Source: Oscillospiraceae bacterium (GTDB lineage: Bacteria; Bacillota; Clostridia; Oscillospirales; Ruminococcaceae). From it: a stretch of DNA of 46,919 nucleotides. Positions 8,456 through 17,055 of this stretch are shown here, piece by piece. The notes under the pieces are model-generated. The model did not search any database and had not been told where the DNA came from. It saw only the letters and a program-made list of their open reading frames with translations. How positions within the stretch are numbered: position 1 is the stretch's first letter; each line of letters opens with the position of its first letter. The position numbers and the translations under genes are program-made. The stretch is taken from the NCBI GenBank assembly GCA_031253495.1, contig JAIRWC010000035.1, positions 1 to 46,919 on the forward strand. The letters run 5' to 3'.

Positions 8456-9344
8456 TCCTTTTGAAAAACAGTATAAATCCGAACGCCACCAGTATGAACG
8501 CCCCGATAAAGACGGCGTACCCGTAATCCCATCCCAATTCTTTCATTGAATCGAAGTTCATTCCGTACCATGACGTCATCAGGGTTAGGGGCAGGAATAT
8601 CGCCGTCAAAACGGTGAACACTTTCATTATGTCGTTCAGCCCTATGTCTATTTGGGTCTGATACGCCTCCCTCACCTGCGATACGAAGTCGCGAAGGTTA
8701 ATGGTTGATTTATACAGCCGTTCGACGCGATTTTGTATGCGGGCGGCGTATTTTACGTCCGCCGGGGAATAAATCCCGTTTTCGTCCTCGACAAGGTCTT
8801 CGAGCGCGTCCATAAGCTGTTCGTACATCTGTTGCATGGGCTGGAGCCTGCGCCGAAATTCCGAGATTTTAACGTTCTTTCCCAAAAGCTCCGTGCCGGA
8901 CGCTTTCAAAGCCGCTTCCTCAAGGGTGGTCAGCTCGTCCTCTATTCTGCCGAGCATCACGCCGTCGTTTTTCGTAATGTGGTCAATCACGGAAAGGAAC
9001 GCCCTGTGCGCCGTCGTCTTTTTCATAAGCAGCGCGGGGATAAAATCGTCGGAGCGGTCTTCCCAATGCGTGTAAACAACGAGGACTTCGGTTTTGGATA
9101 TATAAGCGCCGAGTTGCAAAAGGCTGGCGGGGTCCTTTAATTCCTCGGGCGTCGCCAGATAAAATATGTCATAATCCTCGTGGCAGTCGTAGCTTGACCA
9201 GTTGTCCTCCTGCTCCGCGCCCTCGTGCAGGCGCGCTATTATCTCCTCCGGAATTTTATCCGTAAGCTCGTCGTGCCTCAGCCACCCGATTGACGGATTT
9301 AAGCCGTCGCCGTCGGTTTTAAGGATTTTGTTCAAAACAGCCAT
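8442..9344 (-). CDS. corA: CorA family magnesium transporter
   Basis: A 300-residue protein with the CorA layout: a long cytosolic N-terminal domain rich in alpha-helix, then two transmembrane helices at the C-terminus. The ion-selectivity motif GMN is at residues 261-263 (in WYGMNFDSM) between the helices. The second helix ends in a basic FFKRKKWF tail on the cytosolic side. CorA proteins form pentamers that pass Mg2+, and in some branches Co2+ or Ni2+, driven by membrane potential. AAGGGG lies about 11 bases before the start. The gene follows the 1521-residue sensor kinase by 36 bases on the same strand with no clear promoter of its own, so it is probably co-transcribed with it. No magnesium riboswitch (M-box) fits in that gap. 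Confidence 0.92.
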   Translation of the reverse strand: MAVLNKILKTDGDGLNPSIGWLRHDELTDKIPEEIIARLHEGAEQEDNWSSYDCHEDYDIFYLATPEELKDPASLLQLGAYISKTEVLVVYTHWEDRSDDFIPALLMKKTTAHRAFLSVIDHITKNDGVMLGRIEDELTTLEEAALKASGTELLGKNVKISEFRRRLQPMQQMYEQLMDALEDLVEDENGIYSPADVKYAARIQNRVERLYKSTINLRDFVSQVREAYQTQIDIGLNDIMKVFTVLTAIFLPLTLMTSWYGMNFDSMKELGWDYGYAVFIGAFILVAFGFILFFKRKKWF

Positions 9345-9366
9345 CGCGGTATTGTCCCCTTACGCG

Positions 9367-9382
9367 TTTTTTTTTTTTTTTT
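9367..9382 (-). repeat. A16 homopolymer between kinase and corA
   Basis: Sixteen uninterrupted T on the plus strand (A16 in the mRNA), beginning within the kinase stop codon and ending 22 bases before the corA start. There is no stem in front of it in either direction, so it is not a terminator. Transcriptional slippage here would not alter either protein. Confidence 0.95.
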
Positions 9383-12300
9383 AATTCGCGCCCGTCAGCG
9401 AATCCATTGTATGCGCCGCCCCTTCATAATCCATCATCATAACCGCGTCTTTGATATACGCTATATCCTCCGCCAACTTCCCCGTCAAAGACAGCGCGTC
9501 GAGCCTTTCCATCCCTTTGTCAATCGCCTCGAAATCCGTCTTGTCGAAAGCCGCTTTCATGCTTTCAAAAATTTTCGGCAGCTCTTTCGGAATTTCGACC
9601 GGTTCGCTCCCCGCGTCTTTCGCCGAGAAAGCGTCGTTAATCCCGTCGCGCAGAGTTTCAAGCCCCGCGAAAAAGTCCCGCAGGGTATAAGAGCAAAAAC
9701 CGACGTCCCCCCGCGCCGCCGCTTTCTCAAGCTGCAGGGCGTGTTCCGCCAGCCGCGTCGCCCCTATGCCCAAAAGCGAGCCTTTCATGCCGTGGGCGGA
9801 CACCTCAAAATTGTGCAGGTCGCCGTCTTCAAAGAAAACGCCGAGTTTTTTGAGGCACTTGTCGATTTCCATAACCATCAGCTTCAGCGACGTTTCATAG
9901 ACGTCCCGCTGTCCCGAAGCCCTGTCTAACCCGATATCCGTGGACAGGTTTTCGATTTTTTCGATTTTTTCCCAAAACGCCTTAAGCGCCGCGTCTTTTT
10001 TATAATCCGCCTCTTTTTCCGCTTCGGGCGGGATTATTTGTTTTTCGGCGGGTATCCATTCGGCTAAAATCCTGAAAAATTTCTCTTTTTCAATCGGTTT
10101 GATTAACACGTCGTTCATCCCCGACGCGATAAATATTTCCCTCATGCCGGCGACGGCGTTCGCGGTGAGGGCGATAATGGGGTCCTTTATCCCCATGCCG
10201 CGGATAATTTTTGTCGCTTCCGCGCCGTCCATGCCGGGCATCATATGGTCCATGAACACGACGTCGTATTGGTCTTGCCTTAACATCTCGACGGCCTGTC
10301 TGCCGGATATGGCGGTGTCGGCGTTAATCTGGCAGATACGCAGCAGACCGCGCGCCACGTTTAAGTTGACGGCGTTGTCGTCCACCACCAAAACCTTCGC
10401 GGCGGGGGCGCATATGGGTTTTATCGCGTCGTTGTCCGCCACCAAACTTTCGTCGCCGATAATTTTCGGGATGGCGATGTTAAAGGTGGTGCCCTGACCG
10501 TATACGCTGTTCAGCGTAATCTCCCCGTTCATCGCCTCGATTATGCTTTTGGTGATGGACAGGCCCAGCCCCGTTCCCGAACGGTTGCGGTTTTTGCGCG
10601 CGTCCGCTTGGGTGAAGGCGTCGAACAGCATGTCCATATCCTCTTCCCGTATGCCCACGCCGGTATCGCTTACGGAAAACATAACCGCGTCGAAACCGAC
10701 CGTAACGGTGAAAGAAACCATTCCGACGTCGGTGAACTTGACGGCGTTGCCCAGCACGTTCAGCAGCACCTGCCTTAACCGCGTGTCGTCCCCGTACAGG
10801 CACGCGGGCAGCTCGCCCTCGACTTTGTAACAGTACCCTATATCTTTCCCTTGCGCCAAAAGGCTCGCCATGGAGCTGATGTTGTCTAACAGCGCGCCAA
10901 AGTCGTAATGGACGGGGTTCAGGCTTAACCGCCCCGCCTGTATTTTTGAAATGTCCAAAATGTCGTTGATAAGTTCCAAAAGCGACACGGCGGACGTCTT
11001 TATATCCTCGGCGTACGCCCGCTGTTCGCCGTCAAGTTTCCCCGCCAACAGAATGTCGGACATACCTATGACGGCGTTCATGGGCGTGCGGATTTCATGG
11101 GACATATTCGCCAGGAACTGCGATTTCATCTCGGACGCGATTTGCGCCGCCTCCGTCTGGATTTCGAGAAGCCGCCCCCTCTCCTCCGCCTCAAGCATTT
11201 TCACGCGGTTGGCGATTTCCTCCCGCAAGTCTCTGGAATAGCCCAAGCAGTGGTATTCGTTTTTCCATTTGACGCGAACCAACGTCGCCTCGACCGGGAG
11301 CGGTTCCCCGTCGGCGGTTTTAAAGCTCCATTCAAACTTTTGCTTAACGCTGTTCTCAAACGTCTCGCGTATGATTTTCTCCTGCATTTCCGCGCTTTTA
11401 ACGCCGTTTGGCTGATATTCGGGAACATAATTTGAAAAATTTTCGATAAACGAGGCTTTGTCGGGCGCGCCGAAAATGTTCAGCGCTTCCTGATTACATT
11501 CCACCACGTTGCCCGTACCGTCGTGCAGGAAACAAATCATGGGCGTGGCGTCGAGCATAATCCTGTTGAGCTTATCGGCTTCCTGCGCGCGAAACGCCTC
11601 TTCTTGGCGGATAATGGCGTTGACTATCAAATCGCTCGCCGAACGCAAAATCATTTCCTCGTCCGCCGAAAACGCGCGTTCGCTGCGGCAGTTGTCAAAC
11701 CCCGCGAAACCCCAAAACCTGTTCTTTGAGAATATCGGCACGACCAAAATCGATTTTATCCCCTGCGGGGACAGGATTTCCCGCACCTTTTCGGACATTT
11801 CGCTGACGACGCCGTTTATGCCGTAGCCTTGCGAAAGGATTTCCTCCCAACCGGGGACGACGTCCTCGTACAGCGATTCCTCGGTGAATTCCTGACCGGC
11901 TTGCGCTTCCGCCCTTTCCGACCATTCGTATATCTGCGAACAGTAAAGCCGCCCCTCCCTGACGAAGTTTTTCCATATATAAACGCGGTCGGCGCCCGAC
12001 GTTTCCGCTATTATCCCCATTGAATTCAACAGGTCTTCCTCAAAATTCTCGACGTTGGTGTTGAGCATGATTACGGAAACGTGGTTAAGCGCGCTCATTA
12101 ACGCCGCCTGTCTTTCTATTTCGCTCATCATCCGCCTGTGTTCGCGCAGGTCGCGGGTATACCCCGCGACGACGAAGCCGTTCTCCCGCTCCACGCGTGA
12201 AAGCGTAATCTCCGCCGGGAAAATCGTTTTGCCGCCGGGTATGCGGTGAGTCCATTCAAAGGAACAGCGGCCCTCGTTGAACGCCTTTCTGACAAGGGCT

Positions 12301-13946
12301 TTCGCCGTCTCTTCGGAATGTCTGCCGTCCGGCTGAAATTCGGGCGAACACTCGAAAAACCTGTCCATGTACTCCTGTTTGTCCTTTAGCTTGAACAGTT
12401 TTACGAGGGCTTTGTTGCAGTCCGTGATTTTCAGGTCCTCGTCCCATATCTGACAGCCTAACGGCATGGCGTCAAGCATAAGCCTGACGCGCTCGTTCGA
12501 CTCGCGGCTTTTCACGGTTTTCTCATAACGCGTCAGCGAATAAACCATCATAAGGCTCGCGGAATTAAGCATATCCGCCTCGCTGTCGGAGAAGGAACGC
12601 TCGTGTTCGTCGTTGTTATAAAGCACGAAGCCCCACGGCTTCCCGCCTAAGCTTATCGGCGAGGCGAAAACCGACGCGCACCCGTATGACAAGAGCGTTT
12701 CCGACTCGGGCAAAAGCCGCGCCGGACCGTTGACGACCTCGCCCCTCGCGAACAATTCCTCCCATCGGGGCATAACGCGGGAATACATAAGGTTCTGCAG
12801 CGATTCCAAAGGTTCGGTGACGCCGCCGTCGTTCTTCGCCCAACGATAAACCTGCGAAACGCTCATACCGTCGGGCGTCTCCGAGTTACGCCAGACGGAA
12901 AGCCTGTCAAGCCGCGCCGTTTTCGCGATAATCCCGACGCCTTTCGTCATCGTGTTCGAAAAACTTTCCTCGCTTTGCGACAGGAAAACGATAGCCGCCT
13001 CGTTCAAGGCGCCAATCATCCTTTCGTGCCTTTTGAGAATCCGCTCCGTATCCTCGCGCTTGGTTATCTCCGCGCCGACCCTGCGCTTCATTTCAATAAT
13101 CGAGCGTTCCAAAAAGGAAAACTCGTCCCCGTAAAGCAGTTGGGGCGTGAGGAAAGATTCTTCAAGGGCGGCGTCCCCGCCGTATTTGCCGGTTAAGAAA
13201 GAAGCCGCCTTTTCCTCCAACAGATTTATCGGTTTGTTGACTATCCTCTTGGTTATGTATAGGCTGACCGCCGAAGTCAGAACAAAGAAAGCGGCCGCCA
13301 AACAGCCGAATAAGGCGAAAGCGGAATTCCGCTCCCGTATAATCTGGTCCATCGAAACGTCCACGCCGACATAACCCGCGACGCTCCCGTCGGCGCGCGC
13401 GACAGGCTCGTAAACGGTGAGCAGCCGCCCGTATATTCCGTCGGCGACCTCGTTTTCGACGCGTTCCCCGCGTAAGAGCGCCCCGGTATATTCGCCGTCA
13501 AGCTCGACCCCAAGCTCCTCCCACGTAACGTTCTCGCCCGGTTCGGCGTAACCCTCCGGGTCTTCGTCATAGGCGTCGAAGATGAAAATCTGACCGTTTT
13601 CCGTCATTCGCACGACGTAAACGAAGAACAGGTGGTGTTCCCTTTTTATTACGCGCAGATTGTAAAGGTCGTTTTCGTATTCCTCGTTCCTTTCAAAGCC
13701 CGAGGAAAAGTATCCGTCGAGCTTTTCCCCCGTTATCATATGGGAAATCGCCCGCGCCGCGGATTCCCCCCTGCTGATGTATTCTTTCTCAATCCGTTTG
13801 TTATAATCGTAGCTTAAAACGATGACGACGAAGATATCCAGCAAAAGCGACGCCAGCGCGGTTGAAGCCAGCAGACGCAGCTGCAGGGATTTTCTGAACG
13901 GGACAAAGCCGCGTTTCTTCGCCGGGGATTTTTCGTTTTTACTCAT
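9381..13946 (-). CDS. Giant membrane hybrid histidine kinase (Cache-HAMP-GAF-PAS-GAF-PAS-HK-REC-Hpt)
   Basis: A 1521-residue sensor. A basic N-terminus leads to TM1 (~24-46), an extracellular Cache-like domain (~47-208; the VYVVRMTENGQIFIFD and SVAGYVGVDVS strands) and TM2 (~209-232), then a HAMP segment. Two consecutive GAF-PAS units follow (~315-610 and ~620-920); their PAS parts both carry a PEFQPDG/PEYQPNG loop, so the pair looks like an internal duplication. HisKA has SHEIRTPMNAV (His ~950), then an ATPase domain with GTGLGLSI. The receiver has VVDDN and phospho-Asp in FMDHMMPG (~1230). The Hpt domain has AHGMKGSLLGIG (~1384). All four phosphorelay sites are therefore present in one chain. 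The start is supported by GGAGGG seven bases upstream. It has its own divergent promoter. The ligand is unknown. Confidence 0.93.
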   Translation of the reverse strand: MSKNEKSPAKKRGFVPFRKSLQLRLLASTALASLLLDIFVVIVLSYDYNKRIEKEYISRGESAARAISHMITGEKLDGYFSSGFERNEEYENDLYNLRVIKREHHLFFVYVVRMTENGQIFIFDAYDEDPEGYAEPGENVTWEELGVELDGEYTGALLRGERVENEVADGIYGRLLTVYEPVARADGSVAGYVGVDVSMDQIIRERNSAFALFGCLAAAFFVLTSAVSLYITKRIVNKPINLLEEKAASFLTGKYGGDAALEESFLTPQLLYGDEFSFLERSIIEMKRRVGAEITKREDTERILKRHERMIGALNEAAIVFLSQSEESFSNTMTKGVGIIAKTARLDRLSVWRNSETPDGMSVSQVYRWAKNDGGVTEPLESLQNLMYSRVMPRWEELFARGEVVNGPARLLPESETLLSYGCASVFASPISLGGKPWGFVLYNNDEHERSFSDSEADMLNSASLMMVYSLTRYEKTVKSRESNERVRLMLDAMPLGCQIWDEDLKITDCNKALVKLFKLKDKQEYMDRFFECSPEFQPDGRHSEETAKALVRKAFNEGRCSFEWTHRIPGGKTIFPAEITLSRVERENGFVVAGYTRDLREHRRMMSEIERQAALMSALNHVSVIMLNTNVENFEEDLLNSMGIIAETSGADRVYIWKNFVREGRLYCSQIYEWSERAEAQAGQEFTEESLYEDVVPGWEEILSQGYGINGVVSEMSEKVREILSPQGIKSILVVPIFSKNRFWGFAGFDNCRSERAFSADEEMILRSASDLIVNAIIRQEEAFRAQEADKLNRIMLDATPMICFLHDGTGNVVECNQEALNIFGAPDKASFIENFSNYVPEYQPNGVKSAEMQEKIIRETFENSVKQKFEWSFKTADGEPLPVEATLVRVKWKNEYHCLGYSRDLREEIANRVKMLEAEERGRLLEIQTEAAQIASEMKSQFLANMSHEIRTPMNAVIGMSDILLAGKLDGEQRAYAEDIKTSAVSLLELINDILDISKIQAGRLSLNPVHYDFGALLDNISSMASLLAQGKDIGYCYKVEGELPACLYGDDTRLRQVLLNVLGNAVKFTDVGMVSFTVTVGFDAVMFSVSDTGVGIREEDMDMLFDAFTQADARKNRNRSGTGLGLSITKSIIEAMNGEITLNSVYGQGTTFNIAIPKIIGDESLVADNDAIKPICAPAAKVLVVDDNAVNLNVARGLLRICQINADTAISGRQAVEMLRQDQYDVVFMDHMMPGMDGAEATKIIRGMGIKDPIIALTANAVAGMREIFIASGMNDVLIKPIEKEKFFRILAEWIPAEKQIIPPEAEKEADYKKDAALKAFWEKIEKIENLSTDIGLDRASGQRDVYETSLKLMVMEIDKCLKKLGVFFEDGDLHNFEVSAHGMKGSLLGIGATRLAEHALQLEKAAARGDVGFCSYTLRDFFAGLETLRDGINDAFSAKDAGSEPVEIPKELPKIFESMKAAFDKTDFEAIDKGMERLDALSLTGKLAEDIAYIKDAVMMMDYEGAAHTMDSLTGAN

Positions 13947-13985
13947 CTTTCGCCCTCCGTACGCCGCGCCGTCGCGACACTATCC

Positions 13986-14014
13986 ATATTACCATATTAT
14001 TCATGTTTTGTAAA
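13986..14014 (-). promoter_or_regulatory. Sigma-A promoter for the giant kinase
   Basis: On the minus strand: TTTACA (plus 14009-14014), a 17-bp spacer and TAATAT (plus 13986-13991), with a TGG extended -10. It lies 39 bases upstream of the kinase start. Confidence 0.72.
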
Positions 14015-14057
14015 GGCGAACCTTGACAAATTTGTTCGCTCCCGGAAAAATTATCGG

Positions 14058-14086
14058 TTGACAACGCTCGGCCGCCGTTATATAAT
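14058..14086 (+). promoter_or_regulatory. Sigma-A promoter placed directly at the flavoprotein start codon
   Basis: TTGACA (14058-14063), a 17-bp spacer and TATAAT (14081-14086). The ATG begins at 14093, seven bases after the -10, which is where transcription should start. There is no room for a ribosome binding site. Confidence 0.85.
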
Positions 14087-14092
14087 ATCTCC

Positions 14093-15343
14093 ATGAATAC
14101 CGCTAACGCTTATTACGACATTATCATAATCGGCGGCGGCGCGGCGGGGTGCGTCGCCGCGCTCGCGCGGCCGGCTCCCCCCCGGCGGGTCCTGATTATC
14201 GAAAAAAACGCCGCCCTTATGAAAAAACTCGCGATTACCGGAAAGGGCCGATGCAACCTCACCAACAACCGCGACGCCGAAGATTTTTTGAAACGCGTCC
14301 CCAAAAACGCCGCCTTTTTAAGGAGCGCGATTTCCCGTTTCCCCCCGGTTGAAACCATGGCGTTCTTTGAAAGCCTCGGCGTCGAGCTTAAAACCGAGCG
14401 CGGGGGGCGGGTTTTTCCCGTTTCCGACAAAAGCGGGGACGTTATCGCCGCCTTGAACAAACGGTTAAAGGAATCAAACGCCGAAACCGTTACCGCCCGC
14501 GCGGAAGAACTGATAGTCGAGAACGCCGCCGTCAAGGGCGTGAAATGCGACGACGGCGTCTATTATTCCGAAAAGGTTTTGCTCGCGACGGGCGGGCTGT
14601 CATACCCGAAGACGGGTTCGACGGGCGACGGTTATGAAATCGCGAAAAAAGCGGGGCACGCGGTTACGCCGCTCAAGCCGTCGCTGGTTCCCCTCGTAAT
14701 CGTCGAGGATTGCGGTTCGGCGGCGGGGCTGACGTTAAAAAACGCGCGGCTGACGCTGACCAAAGACGGCGTCGGCGTTTTTTCAGGGCAGGGGGAAATG
14801 CTGTTCACCCGTTTCGGCGTGTCCGGTCCGCTGGCGTTGAGCGCGAGTTCCTATATCACCGAACCGGAAAAAGGCGGTTACGCGCTTTTGACGGACTTTA
14901 AGCCCGCTTTGGACGAAAAAACGCTTGACGCGCGGGTTTTGCGCGATTTCGGCGAAAACAAAAACAGGGCGTTAAAAAACGCCCTGCGGGGGTTGCTGCC
15001 GCCGAAAATCATCGGGATGTTTATCCGGCGCCTGGGGATAAGCCCGGACAAGCGCGTCAACGAAATCACGCGGGAGGAACGGCGCCGGCTGACCGCCCTG
15101 CTCAAACGCTTCCCCCTCGCGGTGAAGGCGTTCCGCCCGATTGAAGAGGCGGTGATAACCGACGGCGGCGTCGACGTTAAGGAAATAGACCCCAAGACCA
15201 TGCGCTCGAAACTTGTCGAAGGGCTGTACTTCGCGGGGGAAATCATAGACGTCGCGGGGCTTACGGGCGGGTATAACCTGCAAATCGCGTTTTCGACGGC
15301 CTTCGCGGCGGGAACGGCGATGAGGAACGGTATTACGCGGTAA
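14093..15343 (+). CDS. HI0933-family FAD-dependent flavoprotein (NAD(P)/FAD oxidoreductase)
   Basis: A 416-residue soluble flavoprotein. The dinucleotide-binding fold is IIIGGGAAG at 11-19. The family signature GKGRCNLTN is at 50-58. LLATGGLSYPKTGSTGDGY follows in the middle, and the C-terminus has GLYFAGEIIDVAGLTGGYN, which closes the FAD site. This is the HI0933/YhiN/BaiN-type family; BaiN acts on bile-acid intermediates in some gut Clostridia, but most members have no proven substrate and I do not infer one. The start at 14093 is required because the FAD motif begins eight residues later. There is no Shine-Dalgarno sequence, and the promoter predicts transcription beginning at the ATG, so the mRNA is probably leaderless. 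The 3' end overlaps the convergent Ig-like gene by 11 bases. Confidence 0.9.
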   Translation: MNTANAYYDIIIIGGGAAGCVAALARPAPPRRVLIIEKNAALMKKLAITGKGRCNLTNNRDAEDFLKRVPKNAAFLRSAISRFPPVETMAFFESLGVELKTERGGRVFPVSDKSGDVIAALNKRLKESNAETVTARAEELIVENAAVKGVKCDDGVYYSEKVLLATGGLSYPKTGSTGDGYEIAKKAGHAVTPLKPSLVPLVIVEDCGSAAGLTLKNARLTLTKDGVGVFSGQGEMLFTRFGVSGPLALSASSYITEPEKGGYALLTDFKPALDEKTLDARVLRDFGENKNRALKNALRGLLPPKIIGMFIRRLGISPDKRVNEITREERRRLTALLKRFPLAVKAFRPIEEAVITDGGVDVKEIDPKTMRSKLVEGLYFAGEIIDVAGLTGGYNLQIAFSTAFAAGTAMRNGITR

Positions 15344-16031
15344 CCTTTACCCTAATCTTAATGGTATCGTTCCCGTTTTTCGCCGTGATTGTCGCGCTGC
15401 CCTTGCCCTCGGCGGTAATCTTCCCCTTGCCGTTCACTTTCGCGACCGACGTCTTGTTTGACTTCCACGTAACCGACTGACCGCTCATAAACGTCGTCCC
15501 GAGGCTTATGGACTTGCCTTTTTTCAGCGTAATCTCGAACATCGCCTCGTTTACGGATTTTACGCTGGCGCTCGCGGAGAGCTTGAAATTCTCGGTGGAA
15601 TCGGCGTAACCGGCGTTCATCCGAATGTAATACGTCCCCTTCTTCACCTCGTAATGGAGAATGACCTTGCTCTTTTTCAGCGTGCCGTCGTAAGTGATGT
15701 ACGTATCGTTGTCACGAAAAACGGTCCGTCCCTGTATGGTTTCCGAATCGTCGGACAGCGGCTTGATATACCTGTCGTCGGAGTCGTAGACGGATATCTG
15801 CGTCTCGTAAGTCCACGATTCAACCGTCAGCTTCAAAACCCCCGTCCCCGTAACCTTGACGTAATAGTCCTTGGGGTTTTCCGCGTTCGACTTTTCGAGC
15901 TTGCCGGATACCGAACCGCCGATTTTCAGCTCTTTCGCCGTGTCTTGGATACTCGCCGCGCTTACCGCCGCGGATAACAGCGACATTGACATTGACGCCG
16001 CCAGAACCGCGCTTAAAAGCCTTTTCTTCAT
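15333..16031 (-). CDS. Secreted protein with PPC-like and Big2 (Ig-like) domains
   Basis: A 232-residue exported protein. Residues 1-26 are a signal peptide with likely cleavage after VSAA. Residues ~35-150 form a beta-rich domain resembling bacterial pre-peptidase C-terminal (PPC) domains: DYYVKVTGTGVLKLTVES, then GTYYIRMNAGY near its end. Residues ~165-231 form a bacterial Ig-like group 2 domain: VTWKSNKTSVAKVNGKGKI and GSATITAKNG. There is no catalytic domain or sorting signal, so it is probably a binding or adhesive accessory protein at the cell surface. AAGGAGG lies nine bases before the start. A possible promoter (TGT extended -10, TAAAAT, poor -35) is just upstream, with an A16 tract further up. 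It could instead be a distal gene of the nadB-nadC operon. Confidence 0.8.
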   Translation of the reverse strand: MKKRLLSAVLAASMSMSLLSAAVSAASIQDTAKELKIGGSVSGKLEKSNAENPKDYYVKVTGTGVLKLTVESWTYETQISVYDSDDRYIKPLSDDSETIQGRTVFRDNDTYITYDGTLKKSKVILHYEVKKGTYYIRMNAGYADSTENFKLSASASVKSVNEAMFEITLKKGKSISLGTTFMSGQSVTWKSNKTSVAKVNGKGKITAEGKGSATITAKNGNDTIKIRVKVTA

Positions 16032-16118
16032 GGGAAAATTCCTCCTTAAAGTTTGTTATGCCTTATTTTAACATATTTCCCCAAGCAATACTATTGATAT
16101 AATACAAAAATTTTACTC

Positions 16119-16134
16119 TTTTTTTTTTTTTTTT
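16119..16134 (-). repeat. A16 homopolymer upstream of the Ig-like protein gene
   Basis: Sixteen uninterrupted T on the plus strand, between the nadC stop and the Ig-like gene, in the same orientation and of the same length as the tract at 9367-9382. It is about 60 bases upstream of the likely transcript start, where an A-tract can bend DNA or act as an UP-like element. Confidence 0.95.
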
Positions 16135-16203
16135 GTATATATTGCACAAAACGAACGGGCGTATTACACATGCGTTCCGCGGTATATTAAGTTTGTTTCC
16201 CCG

Positions 16204-17055
16204 TCAATTTGTCGTCCATTTCATTGAAATGTCGAACGCCTTGGCGCTGTGCGTCAGTGCGCCCAAGCTGATGATATCCACGCCCGTTTCGGCGATTTCG
16301 CGGACGTTTTCCGCGGTAACGTTCCCGCTGGCTTCCAGCTTCGCGCGTCCGGCGGTAATGTTCACGGCTTCCCTCATTAAGCCGGCGGGCATATTGTCGA
16401 GCATGACGATTTCCGCCCCCGCGCCGAGCGCCTCGCGGAGTTCCCCGATACTTCCCACCTCGACCTCGATTACGACCGCGTGCCCGGCCCTTTCGCGCAG
16501 CGCCTTGACCGCCTTCGCTATCCCGCCGTAAGCGTCCGCGTGGTTATCTTTGATTAACGCCGCCGACGACAGGTTATATCTGTGGTTGTTCCCGCCGCCG
16601 CATAACACCGCGTATTTCTGTAACGCGCGGAGTCCGGGCAAGGTTTTTCTGGTGTCGGTTATTTTCGCTTTCGTCCCTTTTACCGCGTCGGCGCAAAAAC
16701 GCGTGTAGGTCGCTATTCCGCTCATATGCTGCAAAATGTTGAGCGCCGTCCTTTCCCCCTTAAGCATTGGAACGGCTTTCCCGCTGATTTCCGCGATAAC
16801 GTCGCCTTTTTTGACGGCGGCGCCGTCCTTGAAGAGGGGTTCGGCGCGCGTTTTCCCGTCAAGGAACGTGAACACGCGCAAAGCGACGTCAATCCCCGCA
16901 AGAACGCCGTCGGCCTTCGCGACGAAACGCGCTTTGCCGTCGGCGTCCGCGTCAATCAGCAAATCCGTCGTAACGTCGATATAATTTATGTCCTCGCCTA
17001 TGGCGCGGGCGATAACGCCGTCAACGTAAAAATCGGGCAGTTTCGGTAAAATCAT
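16204..17055 (-). CDS. nadC: Nicotinate-nucleotide pyrophosphorylase (quinolinate phosphoribosyltransferase)
   Basis: A 283-residue cytosolic enzyme converting quinolinate and PRPP to nicotinate mononucleotide, CO2 and pyrophosphate, the third step of de novo NAD synthesis. The N-terminal EDINYIDVTTDLLI, the conserved block DTRKTLPGLRALQKYAV (134-150) and GGGNNHRYNL (153-162) identify it. A barrel with VEVGSIGELREAL and IVMLDNM follows. The start is fixed by AGGAGG five bases upstream, located inside the end of nadB; the two genes overlap by 35 bases and are surely co-transcribed. No NAD-responsive operator was recognised. Confidence 0.96.
   Translation of the reverse strand: MILPKLPDFYVDGVIARAIGEDINYIDVTTDLLIDADADGKARFVAKADGVLAGIDVALRVFTFLDGKTRAEPLFKDGAAVKKGDVIAEISGKAVPMLKGERTALNILQHMSGIATYTRFCADAVKGTKAKITDTRKTLPGLRALQKYAVLCGGGNNHRYNLSSAALIKDNHADAYGGIAKAVKALRERAGHAVVIEVEVGSIGELREALGAGAEIVMLDNMPAGLMREAVNITAGRAKLEASGNVTAENVREIAETGVDIISLGALTHSAKAFDISMKWTTN

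Noticed and set aside
9345-9380. A magnesium riboswitch in front of corA
   Set aside because: The gap is 36 bases and mostly poly-A, far too short.
9361-9382. The T16 run as an intrinsic terminator
   Set aside because: No GC-rich stem precedes it on the plus strand, and on the minus strand it is read as A.
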